NCBI GenBank assembly: GCA_040399685.1 | Contig: JBBART010000001.1 | Coordinates: forward strand, 62,001 to 126,000 | DNA length: 64,000 nucleotides | Direction: 5' to 3' | Source: CAIQQQ01 sp040399685 | GTDB taxonomy: Bacteria; Pseudomonadota; Alphaproteobacteria; Acetobacterales; Acetobacteraceae | Shown: piece after piece, positions 25,330 to 33,757 of the stretch | How positions within the stretch are numbered: the stretch's first letter is position 1 | Layout: each line of letters opens with the position of its first letter | Notes under the pieces: model-generated | Database searches by the model: none | Seen by the model: the letters and a program-made list of their open reading frames with translations, nothing else | What the model was told of the DNA's origin: nothing | Translations under genes and position numbers: made by a program

Positions 25330-25698
25330 ATGCCCGCAATCCTGGTTCTCGATGACTCGGCCACAATGGTCATGAGCCTGTCACGTATCCTCACCAAAGC
25401 CGGATATGAGGTCGAAACCGCTGTCGATGGCCGTGAGGGCATCAGGAAGTTGGCTGCGGGCCTGAAGCCCACCGTTATCCTGACCGATCTCAATATGCCG
25501 AACATGGACGGCATCGCCTTCATCAAAGAGGCTCGGAAGAACGCCGCCACACGGTTCACCCCCATCCTCGTGCTGACCACTGAAGCCGGCAATATGAAGC
25601 GGGATGAGGCGCGGATCGCCGGGGCATCCGGTTGGCTTATCAAGCCGACCGAACCGGCTGACCTGCTGGCCACTTTGAAGCAGATTTTGCCTGCCTGA
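25330..25698 (+). CDS. CheY-like single-domain response regulator (second)
   Basis: A 122-residue receiver with GGAGG ten bases upstream. The acidic residues in VLDDSA, the acceptor Asp in ILTDLNMPNMDG, Thr in LTTEAG and Lys in LIKPTE are conserved. It differs clearly from the first CheY of the operon and is closer to the compact chemotaxis CheY (NMKRDEARIAGASGWLIKP). Two receivers downstream of one kinase allow one to act on output and the other as a phosphate sink, but sequence alone cannot assign the roles. Confidence 0.92.
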   Translation: MPAILVLDDSATMVMSLSRILTKAGYEVETAVDGREGIRKLAAGLKPTVILTDLNMPNMDGIAFIKEARKNAATRFTPILVLTTEAGNMKRDEARIAGASGWLIKPTEPADLLATLKQILPA

Positions 25699-25712
25699 CA
25701 AGGAACTGGACG

Positions 25713-26216
25713 ATGCTGACCAACGCTGACGCCAATGAACGCCTAGTCTGTGCCGTCCTGGCAGCGCAGGTCGCGGTGATCCGGGATCGTGCCGACACCT
25801 CGGATGGGATCGATTTGCTGTGGAAGACGGGCGACCTGCTGACGCGCCTGTCCGAATTGGTGGTGAAACTCGGACATCGATGTTCGCGATCTGATTCTGC
25901 CCTTGATGCGCAATGCGCCGCAGCCGTGGCGGCGGAGGTTGAAGTCAGTGATGCGCTCGATGCCTTGGCGTTTCTGCAGTCCCAGCAGCACGACCTGACG
26001 CGACAAATGGCCGACTGCGTGGTGGCCGCCCTTGGCCAACTGGCGGTTGATGCGGCACCCGACGCTGGCCTGCGGCTGTCGCCCCAGGATCTGCAGGCGT
26101 TGTATGTCTGTGACGCGCAGCGGAAGACTCATGAGGCCGTCGCCCTGCAGTTCGAATTCTGTGCAGCCACTGAGACGCTGCCAGCCGCGTGCAAACCCGA
26201 AGGAGCATCGGCGTGA
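25713..26216 (+). CDS. Helical protein with CheZ-like motif, possible CheY phosphatase
   Basis: A 167-residue protein without a recognised domain, predicted to be almost all helix. Residues 88-100 read FLQSQQHDLTRQM... The D-x-x-x-Q element (Asp94, Gln98) and its surroundings resemble the catalytic helix of CheZ, whose Asp143-L-T-G-Gln147 dephosphorylates CheY. It is encoded directly after a CheY and before a receptor, the sort of place where a phosphatase is expected, and the operon lacks any CheC, CheX or other CheZ. The assignment rests on a short motif and gene position and should be regarded as a hypothesis. AAGGA precedes the ATG. Confidence 0.6.
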   Translation: MLTNADANERLVCAVLAAQVAVIRDRADTSDGIDLLWKTGDLLTRLSELVVKLGHRCSRSDSALDAQCAAAVAAEVEVSDALDALAFLQSQQHDLTRQMADCVVAALGQLAVDAAPDAGLRLSPQDLQALYVCDAQRKTHEAVALQFEFCAATETLPAACKPEGASA

Positions 26217-27364
26217 ATATCATGCTGACCGAGAGGCGTCTTCCTTGGGCAGCCACACCCAGACTTGTGGCTGGAGTGGCGTTGGCCAGCGGGCTATGTG
26301 GCATCGCCATCCTTGGACTGCCCGACACACCCGTCTTCGTGCGGCTGCTCGGCGGCGTGGTCAGTGGCTGTGCGGTGTTTGTTGCCTTTACGGTGGGCCG
26401 CAGCGTTGATCCCGTGATGGTGGCGCACCCGATCGCACCAGTTATTGCGCCTACAATCGCGCCCTTTCATTCCGACGTCACACACGATAACCAGACATCG
26501 GTGCGGCTGCTTCCCATGTCGATTGTCGATGAGGTCAACACCTCCGTCTGCGCGGTTCTCAGCGAGAACCAGGATATGCGAGCGATGGCGAGCGAGATGG
26601 CGATTGCGGCGGAGGAGGGCAAAGGTCATTTCAAAAATGCCATGCTTCGCTCGGTTGATGCAGAAGGTGGCATTGTCGCGTTGAATGCGCTTGGTACTGA
26701 ACTGGCTGGATCGATTCACGTCATTGCGGCCGACGTCAAACACTCGATCGAGATCGTCAAGGCAGCGATCGCCCAGGCGGCGACCACACGCGGCTGTGTC
26801 GAGACCATGGCGAATCTGTCGCGCTCTGTGTCCGACGTGGTGAAGATCATCGACCTTATCGCACGCCAGACCCGCATGCTGGCGTTGAATGCGACCATTG
26901 AGGCAGCCCGGGCCGGAGACGCCGGCAGGGGGTTTGCGGTCGTGGCCGGCGAAGTGAAGCAGCTTGCCCACCAGACCGCCGAGGCCACCGAAACCATCAG
27001 TCAGAAAATCACCGAAATGACCAGAATGGTGAGTGAAAGCGTTGAGTCGCTGCAGGCGTTGTCGGGAACGATCGCCAGTGTCGATGCGGCCAGCGTATCG
27101 ATTGGACGTGCTGTGGCCGAACAGGAGAGTATCGGCGAGCGCGTCTCCAGCAGCCTCGAACACATGGGTGGCGCCGTCTCCACACTGGCGCATGAAGTGC
27201 GTGAGGCGGCACAGATTGCCGCGAACACCGGGATGCTGTCCGAGTTTGTATTGGACACGGCCAATTCGGTTGACCTGTTGATGAACGGGATCAAGAGCAA
27301 ACTTGCCGACACCGGCGCCGGTGTGATCGCCGATGCGTGGCCCGATCAAGTCATCGCGGCGTAA
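26213..27364 (+). CDS. Membrane-anchored methyl-accepting chemotaxis protein without a periplasmic domain
   Basis: A 383-residue receptor. The start is taken as GTG 26213, which overlaps the preceding stop; ATG 26222 is an alternative. Two transmembrane helices lie close together (about residues 20-38 and 44-68) with only a few residues between, so it has no periplasmic sensor. A cytoplasmic coiled coil follows with one signalling tip near residue 230 (QTRMLALNATIEAARAG, GRGFAVVAGEVKQLAH). It may sense membrane state or a cytoplasmic signal or simply anchor an array, since its partner receptor is soluble. It is the last gene of the operon. Confidence 0.9.
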   Translation: MNIMLTERRLPWAATPRLVAGVALASGLCGIAILGLPDTPVFVRLLGGVVSGCAVFVAFTVGRSVDPVMVAHPIAPVIAPTIAPFHSDVTHDNQTSVRLLPMSIVDEVNTSVCAVLSENQDMRAMASEMAIAAEEGKGHFKNAMLRSVDAEGGIVALNALGTELAGSIHVIAADVKHSIEIVKAAIAQAATTRGCVETMANLSRSVSDVVKIIDLIARQTRMLALNATIEAARAGDAGRGFAVVAGEVKQLAHQTAEATETISQKITEMTRMVSESVESLQALSGTIASVDAASVSIGRAVAEQESIGERVSSSLEHMGGAVSTLAHEVREAAQIAANTGMLSEFVLDTANSVDLLMNGIKSKLADTGAGVIADAWPDQVIAA

Positions 27365-27474
27365 CGCCGCCACTTGCGATGGCACGCTGCTGAAATACGA
27401 CGCCCTTTGGCCCAATACTGCGGTTAAGCATGTCACCCACGGCCGAGTGAGAGCCGGATGCTGGGGGGCTTGGG

Positions 27475-28899
27475 ATGGTGGCTGATCAAACACCACGGAC
27501 GTTGTTCGAAAAAGTCTGGTCGCGCCATCGCGTGCTGGAACGTCCGGACGGTCAGACGCTGCTCTATGTCGATTGCCATCTGGTGCATGACGGTTCCGCA
27601 CCGGCTTTCCAGAATCTTGCCAATCGCGGCGTCAAAGTGCGGATGCCCGGACGCACCTTTGCCACCCCAGACCATTACGTGCTCACCAACACCCGCGAGG
27701 TGTCGGAGATACCGGATCCCGAGCGTCGCGGCATGGTGGAGCAGCTGACAGCCAACACCGAGGCCGCGGGCATCAAGCTGTTTGGACTGGGCGACCCGCA
27801 GCAGGGCATTGTCCATGTTGTCGGGCCTGAGACCGGCCTGAGCCAACCTGGTCAGATATTGGTGTGCGGCGACAGCCATACCTCCACCCATGGGGCGGTG
27901 GGCGCGTTGGCGTTCGGCATCGGGTCCAGCGAGGTGGCGCATGTGCTGGCCACCCAAACCCTGTGGCAACGCAAGCCCAAGACCTTCCGCATCGAGATCG
28001 ACGGCACCCTGTCGCCGAGTGTCACCGCCAAGGACGTGATTTTGGCGATTATCGCGCATATCGGTGCGGATGGGGCGACGGAACACGTCATTGAATACAC
28101 CGGCAGCGCCATTCGCGGCCTGTCGATGGAGGGGCGCCTGACCCTGTGCAACATGTCTATCGAGGCCGGTGGCCGCGCGGGTATGGTGGCGCCGGATGAA
28201 AAGACGTTCGCCTATCTGGCCGGTCGCCCGTATGCGCCCAAAGGGGCCGAATGGGAGGCGGCGGTGGCGCGCTGGCGGCAGTTGCCGAGCGATCCGGGGG
28301 CGGTGTTCGATCGCTCGGTAACCTTGGATGGTTCGGCAATCGAGCCGATGGTGACCTGGGGCACCAGCCCGGAGAACGCCCTGCCCATTTCCGGCATTAT
28401 TCCCGATCCTGAGATGGAGATGGACGCGGAACGGCGCGACGGCATGCGTCGTGCGCTCGATTACATGGGGCTGACGCCGGGAACTCGTTTGGCCGACGTG
28501 CCGATCGATCGGGTTTTTATCGGCTCGTGCACCAACAGCCGGATCGAGGATCTGCGTGCGGCGGCGGCGGTGGCGGCGGGCCGAAAGGTGGCCGACGGGA
28601 TTACCGCCTGGGTGGTGCCAGGCAGCGGCCTCATCAAGCTTCAGGCCGAGGCCGAGGGGCTGGACCGGATCTTCATCGCGGCGGGCTTTGACTGGCGGCA
28701 GGCAGGATGCTCCACCTGCCTTGGCACCAACGGCGAAATCGTCGCCCCCGGGCAACGCTGCGCCTCCACATCCAACCGCAATTTTGTCGGCCGGCAAGGG
28801 CCTGGGGCGCGCACGCACCTGATGAGCCCCGCAATGGCCGCCGCCGCCGCCGTGACCGGCCATCTGACCGACGTGCGCCAGATGGAGGCGTTGGCATGA
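27475..28899 (+). CDS. leuC: 3-Isopropylmalate dehydratase large subunit
   Basis: A 474-residue aconitase-family enzyme that, with LeuD, isomerises 2- to 3-isopropylmalate in leucine synthesis. The [4Fe-4S] cysteines lie in FIGSCTNSRIEDL and AGCSTCLGTNGE, and the family GDSHTSTHGAVGALAFGIG and CASTSNRNFVGRQG blocks are present. ATG 27475 follows a G-rich stretch; GTG 27478 is an alternative. Catalytic segments look normal. The position, between a chemosensory operon and a LysR/ABC unit, leaves room for a paralogue acting on another 2-hydroxy-dicarboxylate. Nothing in the sequence proves that. Confidence 0.9.
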   Translation: MVADQTPRTLFEKVWSRHRVLERPDGQTLLYVDCHLVHDGSAPAFQNLANRGVKVRMPGRTFATPDHYVLTNTREVSEIPDPERRGMVEQLTANTEAAGIKLFGLGDPQQGIVHVVGPETGLSQPGQILVCGDSHTSTHGAVGALAFGIGSSEVAHVLATQTLWQRKPKTFRIEIDGTLSPSVTAKDVILAIIAHIGADGATEHVIEYTGSAIRGLSMEGRLTLCNMSIEAGGRAGMVAPDEKTFAYLAGRPYAPKGAEWEAAVARWRQLPSDPGAVFDRSVTLDGSAIEPMVTWGTSPENALPISGIIPDPEMEMDAERRDGMRRALDYMGLTPGTRLADVPIDRVFIGSCTNSRIEDLRAAAAVAAGRKVADGITAWVVPGSGLIKLQAEAEGLDRIFIAAGFDWRQAGCSTCLGTNGEIVAPGQRCASTSNRNFVGRQGPGARTHLMSPAMAAAAAVTGHLTDVRQMEALA

Positions 28900-29495
28900 C
28901 CCCGTTTGTCCGTCTCGATGCGGTCGCACTGCCGATCGCGCAGCCGAATTTCGACACCGACCAGATTATCCCGGCCCGGTTTCTGAGCCGGGCCCGGGAA
29001 CTGGGGCTGGCGGAATGCCTGTTTCGTGACATCCGCTTCGCCGCCGATGGATCGGAGCGGCCGGATTTCCCCCTCAACACCGACGCCTTCAGGCCGGCCC
29101 GCATTGTGGTGGGCGAGAAGAATTTCGCCTGCGGGTCATCGCGGGAGAACGCGGTGTGGGCGCTGCACGACTATGGGTTTCGCGCCGCCATCGCCCCTAG
29201 CTTTGGGGATATCTTCCGCAACAACTGCATCAAGAACGGCATGCTGCCGGTCGCTCTTCCCGCCGATGTGGTGGCGGATCTGCTGGTGCAGTTGCAGACC
29301 TCCCCCGGTGCGGAGGTGCATATCGATCTGCCCACGCAGACCGTCACGCTTCCGGATGGAAGTGCGCACGCATTCGACATCGACCCTTTCGCCAAGCACT
29401 GCCTGCTGAACGGAGTGGATGAGATGGCTTTCACGCTCTCCCAGGTCGACGACATCCTCGCCTTCGAGAACCGCTACGGCCGCGAGAATTTTTGA
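28896..29495 (+). CDS. leuD: 3-Isopropylmalate dehydratase small subunit
   Basis: The 199-residue small (swivel) subunit that pairs with LeuC. ATG 28896 overlaps the leuC stop; a longer frame upstream lies within leuC. Conserved elements: NFDTDQIIPARFL, the substrate loop FACGSSRENAVWAL and FRNNCIKNGMLPV. The length is normal for bacterial LeuD. Confidence 0.92.
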   Translation: MTPFVRLDAVALPIAQPNFDTDQIIPARFLSRARELGLAECLFRDIRFAADGSERPDFPLNTDAFRPARIVVGEKNFACGSSRENAVWALHDYGFRAAIAPSFGDIFRNNCIKNGMLPVALPADVVADLLVQLQTSPGAEVHIDLPTQTVTLPDGSAHAFDIDPFAKHCLLNGVDEMAFTLSQVDDILAFENRYGRENF

Positions 29496-29511
29496 CCCAG
29501 GAGAGAGAATC

Positions 29512-30585
29512 ATGAAGATTGCAGTTCTGCCAGGCGACGGCATCGGCCCAGAGGTCACCAAGCAATCGGTGAAGGTGTTGCGGGCGATTTCCAGCAATCG
29601 GTTCACTCTGGAAATGACGGAGGCGCCGATTGGCCAGGCCGGCGTGGAGGCGGCAGGCGTGCCGTTGCCGCCGGAGACGCTGGCGCTGGCCAGTGCGTCA
29701 GACGCCATTCTGTTCGGCTCGGTCGGTGGCCCGACGGATGAAATTCCGGATCGCACCAAGCGGCCAGGGTCTGGCTTGCTGAAGTTGCGCAAGACGCTGT
29801 CGCTGTTTGCTAATTTCCGCCCGGCGGTGCTGTTTCCGGAGCTGATCGGCGCCTCCACGCTGCGGCCGGAGATTGTCAAGGGCGTGGATATGATGATTCT
29901 GCGCGAACTCAACGGTGACCTGTATTTCGGCGAACCGCGCGGTGTTCATATCGAAGACGGCAAGCGCGTGGGCATCAACACCATGCGCTACAGCGAGGAT
30001 GAGATTGCCCGCATCGCCCATGTCGGCTTTCAGACCGCCCGCAAACGGCGCGGCAAGCTGTGCTCGGTCGACAAGGCCAATGTGTTGGAGACGATGCAGC
30101 TTTGGCGCGAGGTGGTGATGGAGGTTGGGCGGGATTATCCCGATGTGGAACTGAGCCATCTTTATATCGATGCGGCGGCGATGATGCTGATCCGCAATCC
30201 ACGCCAGTTCGATGTCATCGTCACCGGCAACGTGTTCGGCGATATCCTATCGGATGCCGCCGCCATGCTGACCGGATCGATCGGCATGCTGCCATCGGCC
30301 TCCATGGGGCATGGCACGCTGGGGTTGTTCGAGCCGGTGCATGGCTCGGCGCCCGATATTGCCGGACAGGACATCGCCAACCCGCTGGCCTCGATCCTGT
30401 CATCGGCGATGTTGCTGCGCTACTCGCTCAACCGGCCAGAGGAAGCGGATCGCATTGAAAAGGCGGTGCGCACCGTGCTGGCAGCAGGCTATCGCACGGC
30501 GGATATCTACCAGCCGGGCACCCGCAAGGTGGGCACCACCGAAATGGGCGAGGCCGTCGTGGCGGCTTTGGAACATGATGCCTGA
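29512..30585 (+). CDS. leuB: 3-Isopropylmalate dehydrogenase
   Basis: A 357-residue NAD-dependent beta-decarboxylating dehydrogenase that oxidises 3-isopropylmalate. It has the family opening KIAVLPGDGIGPEV, GSVGGP, the substrate arginines in GLLKLRKTLSLFANFRP, RELNGDLYFGEPRG, the Asp metal ligands in NVFGDILSD, and the NAD-binding GLFEPVHGSAPDIAGQDIANP. ATG 29512 has a GGAGAGAGA site upstream. It sits 16 bases after leuD, giving a compact leuCDB unit without leuA. Confidence 0.92.
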   Translation: MKIAVLPGDGIGPEVTKQSVKVLRAISSNRFTLEMTEAPIGQAGVEAAGVPLPPETLALASASDAILFGSVGGPTDEIPDRTKRPGSGLLKLRKTLSLFANFRPAVLFPELIGASTLRPEIVKGVDMMILRELNGDLYFGEPRGVHIEDGKRVGINTMRYSEDEIARIAHVGFQTARKRRGKLCSVDKANVLETMQLWREVVMEVGRDYPDVELSHLYIDAAAMMLIRNPRQFDVIVTGNVFGDILSDAAAMLTGSIGMLPSASMGHGTLGLFEPVHGSAPDIAGQDIANPLASILSSAMLLRYSLNRPEEADRIEKAVRTVLAAGYRTADIYQPGTRKVGTTEMGEAVVAALEHDA

Positions 30586-30600
30586 CGACTGACCTCGGCT

Positions 30601-30642
30601 GCGGCAACCGGTTGGGCTGACAAAGCCCTTCCGGTTCGCCGC
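30601..30642. terminator. Strong interrupted hairpin after leuB, terminator or attenuator
   Basis: AACCGG-TT-GGGCT (30606-30618) pairs with AGCCC-TT-CCGGTT (30624-30636) around GACAA, and GCGGC (30601-30605) pairs with GCCGC (30638-30642) across a one-base bulge. No T-run follows. It lies 16 bases after the leuB stop and 59 bases before the LysR start, so it could end leuCDB transcription or control lysR. Confidence 0.55.
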
Positions 30643-30700
30643 GCCATGGGCGTAGCCTGCCAACAGCGCCGGTCAAGAGCGCGAGATTGGGAGGGCGCTG

Positions 30701-31648
30701 TTGAATATCCGCATCGACATTCTCACGCTGCAATTGTTTGTCGCAATCGTCGAAGAACAAAGCATCGCCAAGGCAGCGGAGAAAAAACATATTGCCGTGT
30801 CAGCGGTCAGCCGTCGCATTTCGGACATGGAGGAGATGCTGAAGGTGGATCTGCTCTACCGGCACTCCAAAGGCATTGAGCCGACATCCGCCGGATTTGC
30901 GCTGCTGGACCATGCGCGCACCATCCTGGGCAATCTCTCGCAGTTGCAAACGGATTTGATGGGATATCGCGAGGGCGCGCGGGGACATATCCGGCTGTTC
31001 GTCAATAAATCGGCGATTTTGGAGTCACTTGCGGACGAACTTGGCCAGTTTTTGCAGGCGCATCCTCTGGTGCGGGTGGATCTGGAGGAGAATATCAGCC
31101 CGCAGATCATCCAGGCGGTGATCGAGAACCGGGCCGATCTGGGCATTTACGGCGGCAACATCCTGGCCCCGATGCTCCAGACATTTCCGTATCGGCATGA
31201 CCGTCTGGTGGCCCTTATTCCGGCATCCCATGCGTTGGCCAAATTCGAGACCCTGCGGTTCAGTGACCTGATCGATGAGGAGTTCATCAGCCTCGAAAAG
31301 GGCAGTTCGATTGATACAATCTGCGTCAAGGCGGCGGCCGATCTGGGCCGGCAGTTGAAGCTGCGCATTCGGGTGAGTGGCTTTGATGCCTTGTTCCGCC
31401 TGGTTCAGGCGCAGATGGGGATCGGCGTGGTGCCGCAGGAAATCATCGACGGGCGGCTGGGCAATGGTGATCTGGTGGGTATTCCGCTGGAAGAGCCATG
31501 GGCGCATCGCACCCTGATGCTTGCGGTACGTGACCGTGCCTCCCTGCCGCCGGCGGCGCGGCTTCTGGTGGACCATCTGCTCAAATCGAAACAAGCCGCC
31601 AGTGCGCCGATGCTGAAACCACACGAAGAGGCTGGCTCAAGTGATTGA
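30701..31648 (+). CDS. LysR-family transcriptional regulator
   Basis: A 315-residue regulator. The start is TTG 30701, seven bases after GGGAGGG. The helix-turn-helix occupies residues 5-64 (LQLFVAIVEEQSIAKAAEKK, VSAVSRRISDMEEMLKV), and an effector domain of the periplasmic-binding fold follows. It lies downstream of leuCDB and upstream of an NMT1-type ABC operon in the same direction and could regulate either. The effector is unknown. Confidence 0.88.
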   Translation: MNIRIDILTLQLFVAIVEEQSIAKAAEKKHIAVSAVSRRISDMEEMLKVDLLYRHSKGIEPTSAGFALLDHARTILGNLSQLQTDLMGYREGARGHIRLFVNKSAILESLADELGQFLQAHPLVRVDLEENISPQIIQAVIENRADLGIYGGNILAPMLQTFPYRHDRLVALIPASHALAKFETLRFSDLIDEEFISLEKGSSIDTICVKAAADLGRQLKLRIRVSGFDALFRLVQAQMGIGVVPQEIIDGRLGNGDLVGIPLEEPWAHRTLMLAVRDRASLPPAARLLVDHLLKSKQAASAPMLKPHEEAGSSD

Positions 31649-31841
31649 TTCAGAGAGGAATATATCCTGCCGTCGTCAGGGGCGATGGTCGCTTGTCGAA
31701 TGACGTCTGTTGCAAGCCCCGCCTCTCCCAGACAGTGAAAGCCGGTCTGGAACAGACTGCCCGGATCTGACGGACGGGCGCTGCGCACACGATAAGCCAC
31801 CGCAACGAGTGGCAAGAACAGGCGGCCCGGGAGAGCGATCG

Positions 31842-32903
31842 ATGGCAATGATCATGACAAGACGTTCAATGATGTCCGTCATCGGCGCCGGTGGGGCATC
31901 GTTCGCGCTCAGGCAGGCGCGAGCCGCGGATATGAAGACGGGGCGGGTGATCTATCCAACCGCCGAAGTTGCCTATATGGCCCAGTATGTCGCCGACCGG
32001 GTGGGCTTCTTCAAGGAGGCTGGCTTGGATTGCCGGCTGATCCAGGGCGGCAGCGGCGTGAAGATGCGCGAGATCGTGGCCTCCGGGCAGGGCGATATCG
32101 GCATCGGCGACATGTCGCACCCGATGCAATTGTCCAATCACGGCCGCAATGCGCGCATTCTGATGCCGGTTGATATTCGCAACAGCAGTGTAGTGTTCGT
32201 GATGAACAACCGGCTGACCGAGGCGGGTGTGACAACGCTGGCGCAATTCGCCGCGTCCAAGCGGCCGGATGGGCACAAGCCGATTATCGGTGTTTCGTCG
32301 CTCGGCGGCACCAATCATGTTTGGGCCACCTATTACATGGAGCTGCTCAAGCTCGACGATAAGGTGACGTGGGTTGGCGTCGGCAATGTTGAGAGCATGC
32401 TGGGCTCGCTGAAGACGCAGCAGATCGATGTGTTGGTGAATTCCTCGGCACTCATGCAGCATGCCGTGGAGCATGGCTGGGGCAGGCTGTTGTTCGACGG
32501 CTCCAGCGAGGCCAACTGGAATCAGTATATCGGCGGCACCGTGCCCGCCACCGCGCATTTCTGTTTGCAAGCTGCGATTGATAAGGACCGCCCGAAGATG
32601 CAGGCGTTTGTCACCGCCCTGTGGCGTGCGACGCAATGGATTCAGAGTCATTCGGTGGATGATCTGTTTGGTGCCAGTGAGCCTTATCTTGGCGGCACGT
32701 CGCGAGATGCGAGTATTTTCGATATTACGCTGATGAAGCCGTTGTTTGACTATAACGGCGTCGTGGAACCTGCCGGCTATGCGCGCGGCGCGAAGGTGTG
32801 GTTTCGGGAAGTGACCGGCATCAAGCCGATCGCGATGGCGGATATCGTCGATTCAACCTTCATTCATGCGGCGAAGCTGGCTTATCCGAAGGGTTCGGGA
32901 TGA
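31842..32903 (+). CDS. ABC substrate-binding protein, NMT1/TauA type
   Basis: A 353-residue binding protein. ATG 31842, preceded by GGGAGAG, begins a twin-arginine-like leader (MTRRSMMSVIGAGG, cleavage near ARAAD). The mature protein has YMAQYVADRVGFFKEAGLD, a motif of the NMT1/THI5-like family, and GQGDIGIGDMSHPMQLS in the ligand pocket. An in-frame start at 31710 has unlikely composition. The ligand is unknown; the family covers sulfonates, nitrate, pyrimidine precursors and aromatic acids. Confidence 0.87.
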   Translation: MAMIMTRRSMMSVIGAGGASFALRQARAADMKTGRVIYPTAEVAYMAQYVADRVGFFKEAGLDCRLIQGGSGVKMREIVASGQGDIGIGDMSHPMQLSNHGRNARILMPVDIRNSSVVFVMNNRLTEAGVTTLAQFAASKRPDGHKPIIGVSSLGGTNHVWATYYMELLKLDDKVTWVGVGNVESMLGSLKTQQIDVLVNSSALMQHAVEHGWGRLLFDGSSEANWNQYIGGTVPATAHFCLQAAIDKDRPKMQAFVTALWRATQWIQSHSVDDLFGASEPYLGGTSRDASIFDITLMKPLFDYNGVVEPAGYARGAKVWFREVTGIKPIAMADIVDSTFIHAAKLAYPKGSG

Positions 32904-33757
32904 CGCCGATATTGACTGAAAAATATAATAGAGAGCTTGGCACAGTGACAGACGGCGCAGGCAATCCAGGGCAGATCCGCGTCGACGTGCGTGCGCTCAA
33001 CAAATCGTTTCTGCTTGGCTCTAGGGTGATCGAGGCGGTGAAAGACGTCTCGTTTACCATCGCAGAGGGGGAGTTCGTGGCGCTTCTCGGGCCGTCAGGC
33101 TCCGGCAAGAGCACCGTGCTGAACATGATTGCGACATTGCTGAAGCCGACCTCTGGCACAATTCTCATCGATGGTGAACCGGTTGTTCATCAGAAGGCAC
33201 GCCGCGAGGTGGGTTATGTCTTTCAGCGGGACACGTTGTTTCCGTGGCGGACGGTTGCCGAGAATATCGGTTACGGCCTGGAACTCTCCGGCGTCTCCAA
33301 GGCCGAACGGGCGGAGCGGGTGGCGACCTGTATCCAGCAGGCAGGCTTGTCCGGCTTTGCAGACGCCTATCCGTCATCCCTGTCCGGCGGCATGCGCCAG
33401 CGGGCCGCCTTGATGCGAACACTGGTGGTGGAGCCGGAAATCCTGCTGATGGACGAGCCGTTCGGAGCACTTGATACGCACACCAAGCTGGATATGCATG
33501 ATGTGTTGTTGAAGATATGGGAGCGGGAAAAACAGACGGTTTTGTTCGTCACCCATGATCTCAGCGAGGCGTTGACGCTGGCGGACCGTATCATTCTGTT
33601 TTCCGCCCGCCCCGGGCGGATCAAGGAGTCCTTCGAGATCAACCTGCCACGGCCGCGCGACGCGGTGACATTACGGGAAACACCGCGTTATGCCGAGCTG
33701 TTCTCCCATGTCTGGCACTCGTTGGGCGAAGAATTCATCAAGGGACGCACGCCATGA
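32900..33757 (+). CDS. ABC transporter ATP-binding protein, TauB/SsuB type
   Basis: A 285-residue ATPase whose ATG overlaps the stop of the binding-protein gene. About 30 extra residues precede the fold. Motifs: Walker A GPSGSGKST, Q-loop YVFQRDTLFPW, signature LSGGMRQR, Walker B LLMDEPFGALD and switch FVTHDLSEAL. The RIILFSARPGRIKESFEINLPRPRD ending matches nitrate/sulfonate/taurine importers. Confidence 0.92.
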   Translation: MTPILTEKYNRELGTVTDGAGNPGQIRVDVRALNKSFLLGSRVIEAVKDVSFTIAEGEFVALLGPSGSGKSTVLNMIATLLKPTSGTILIDGEPVVHQKARREVGYVFQRDTLFPWRTVAENIGYGLELSGVSKAERAERVATCIQQAGLSGFADAYPSSLSGGMRQRAALMRTLVVEPEILLMDEPFGALDTHTKLDMHDVLLKIWEREKQTVLFVTHDLSEALTLADRIILFSARPGRIKESFEINLPRPRDAVTLRETPRYAELFSHVWHSLGEEFIKGRTP

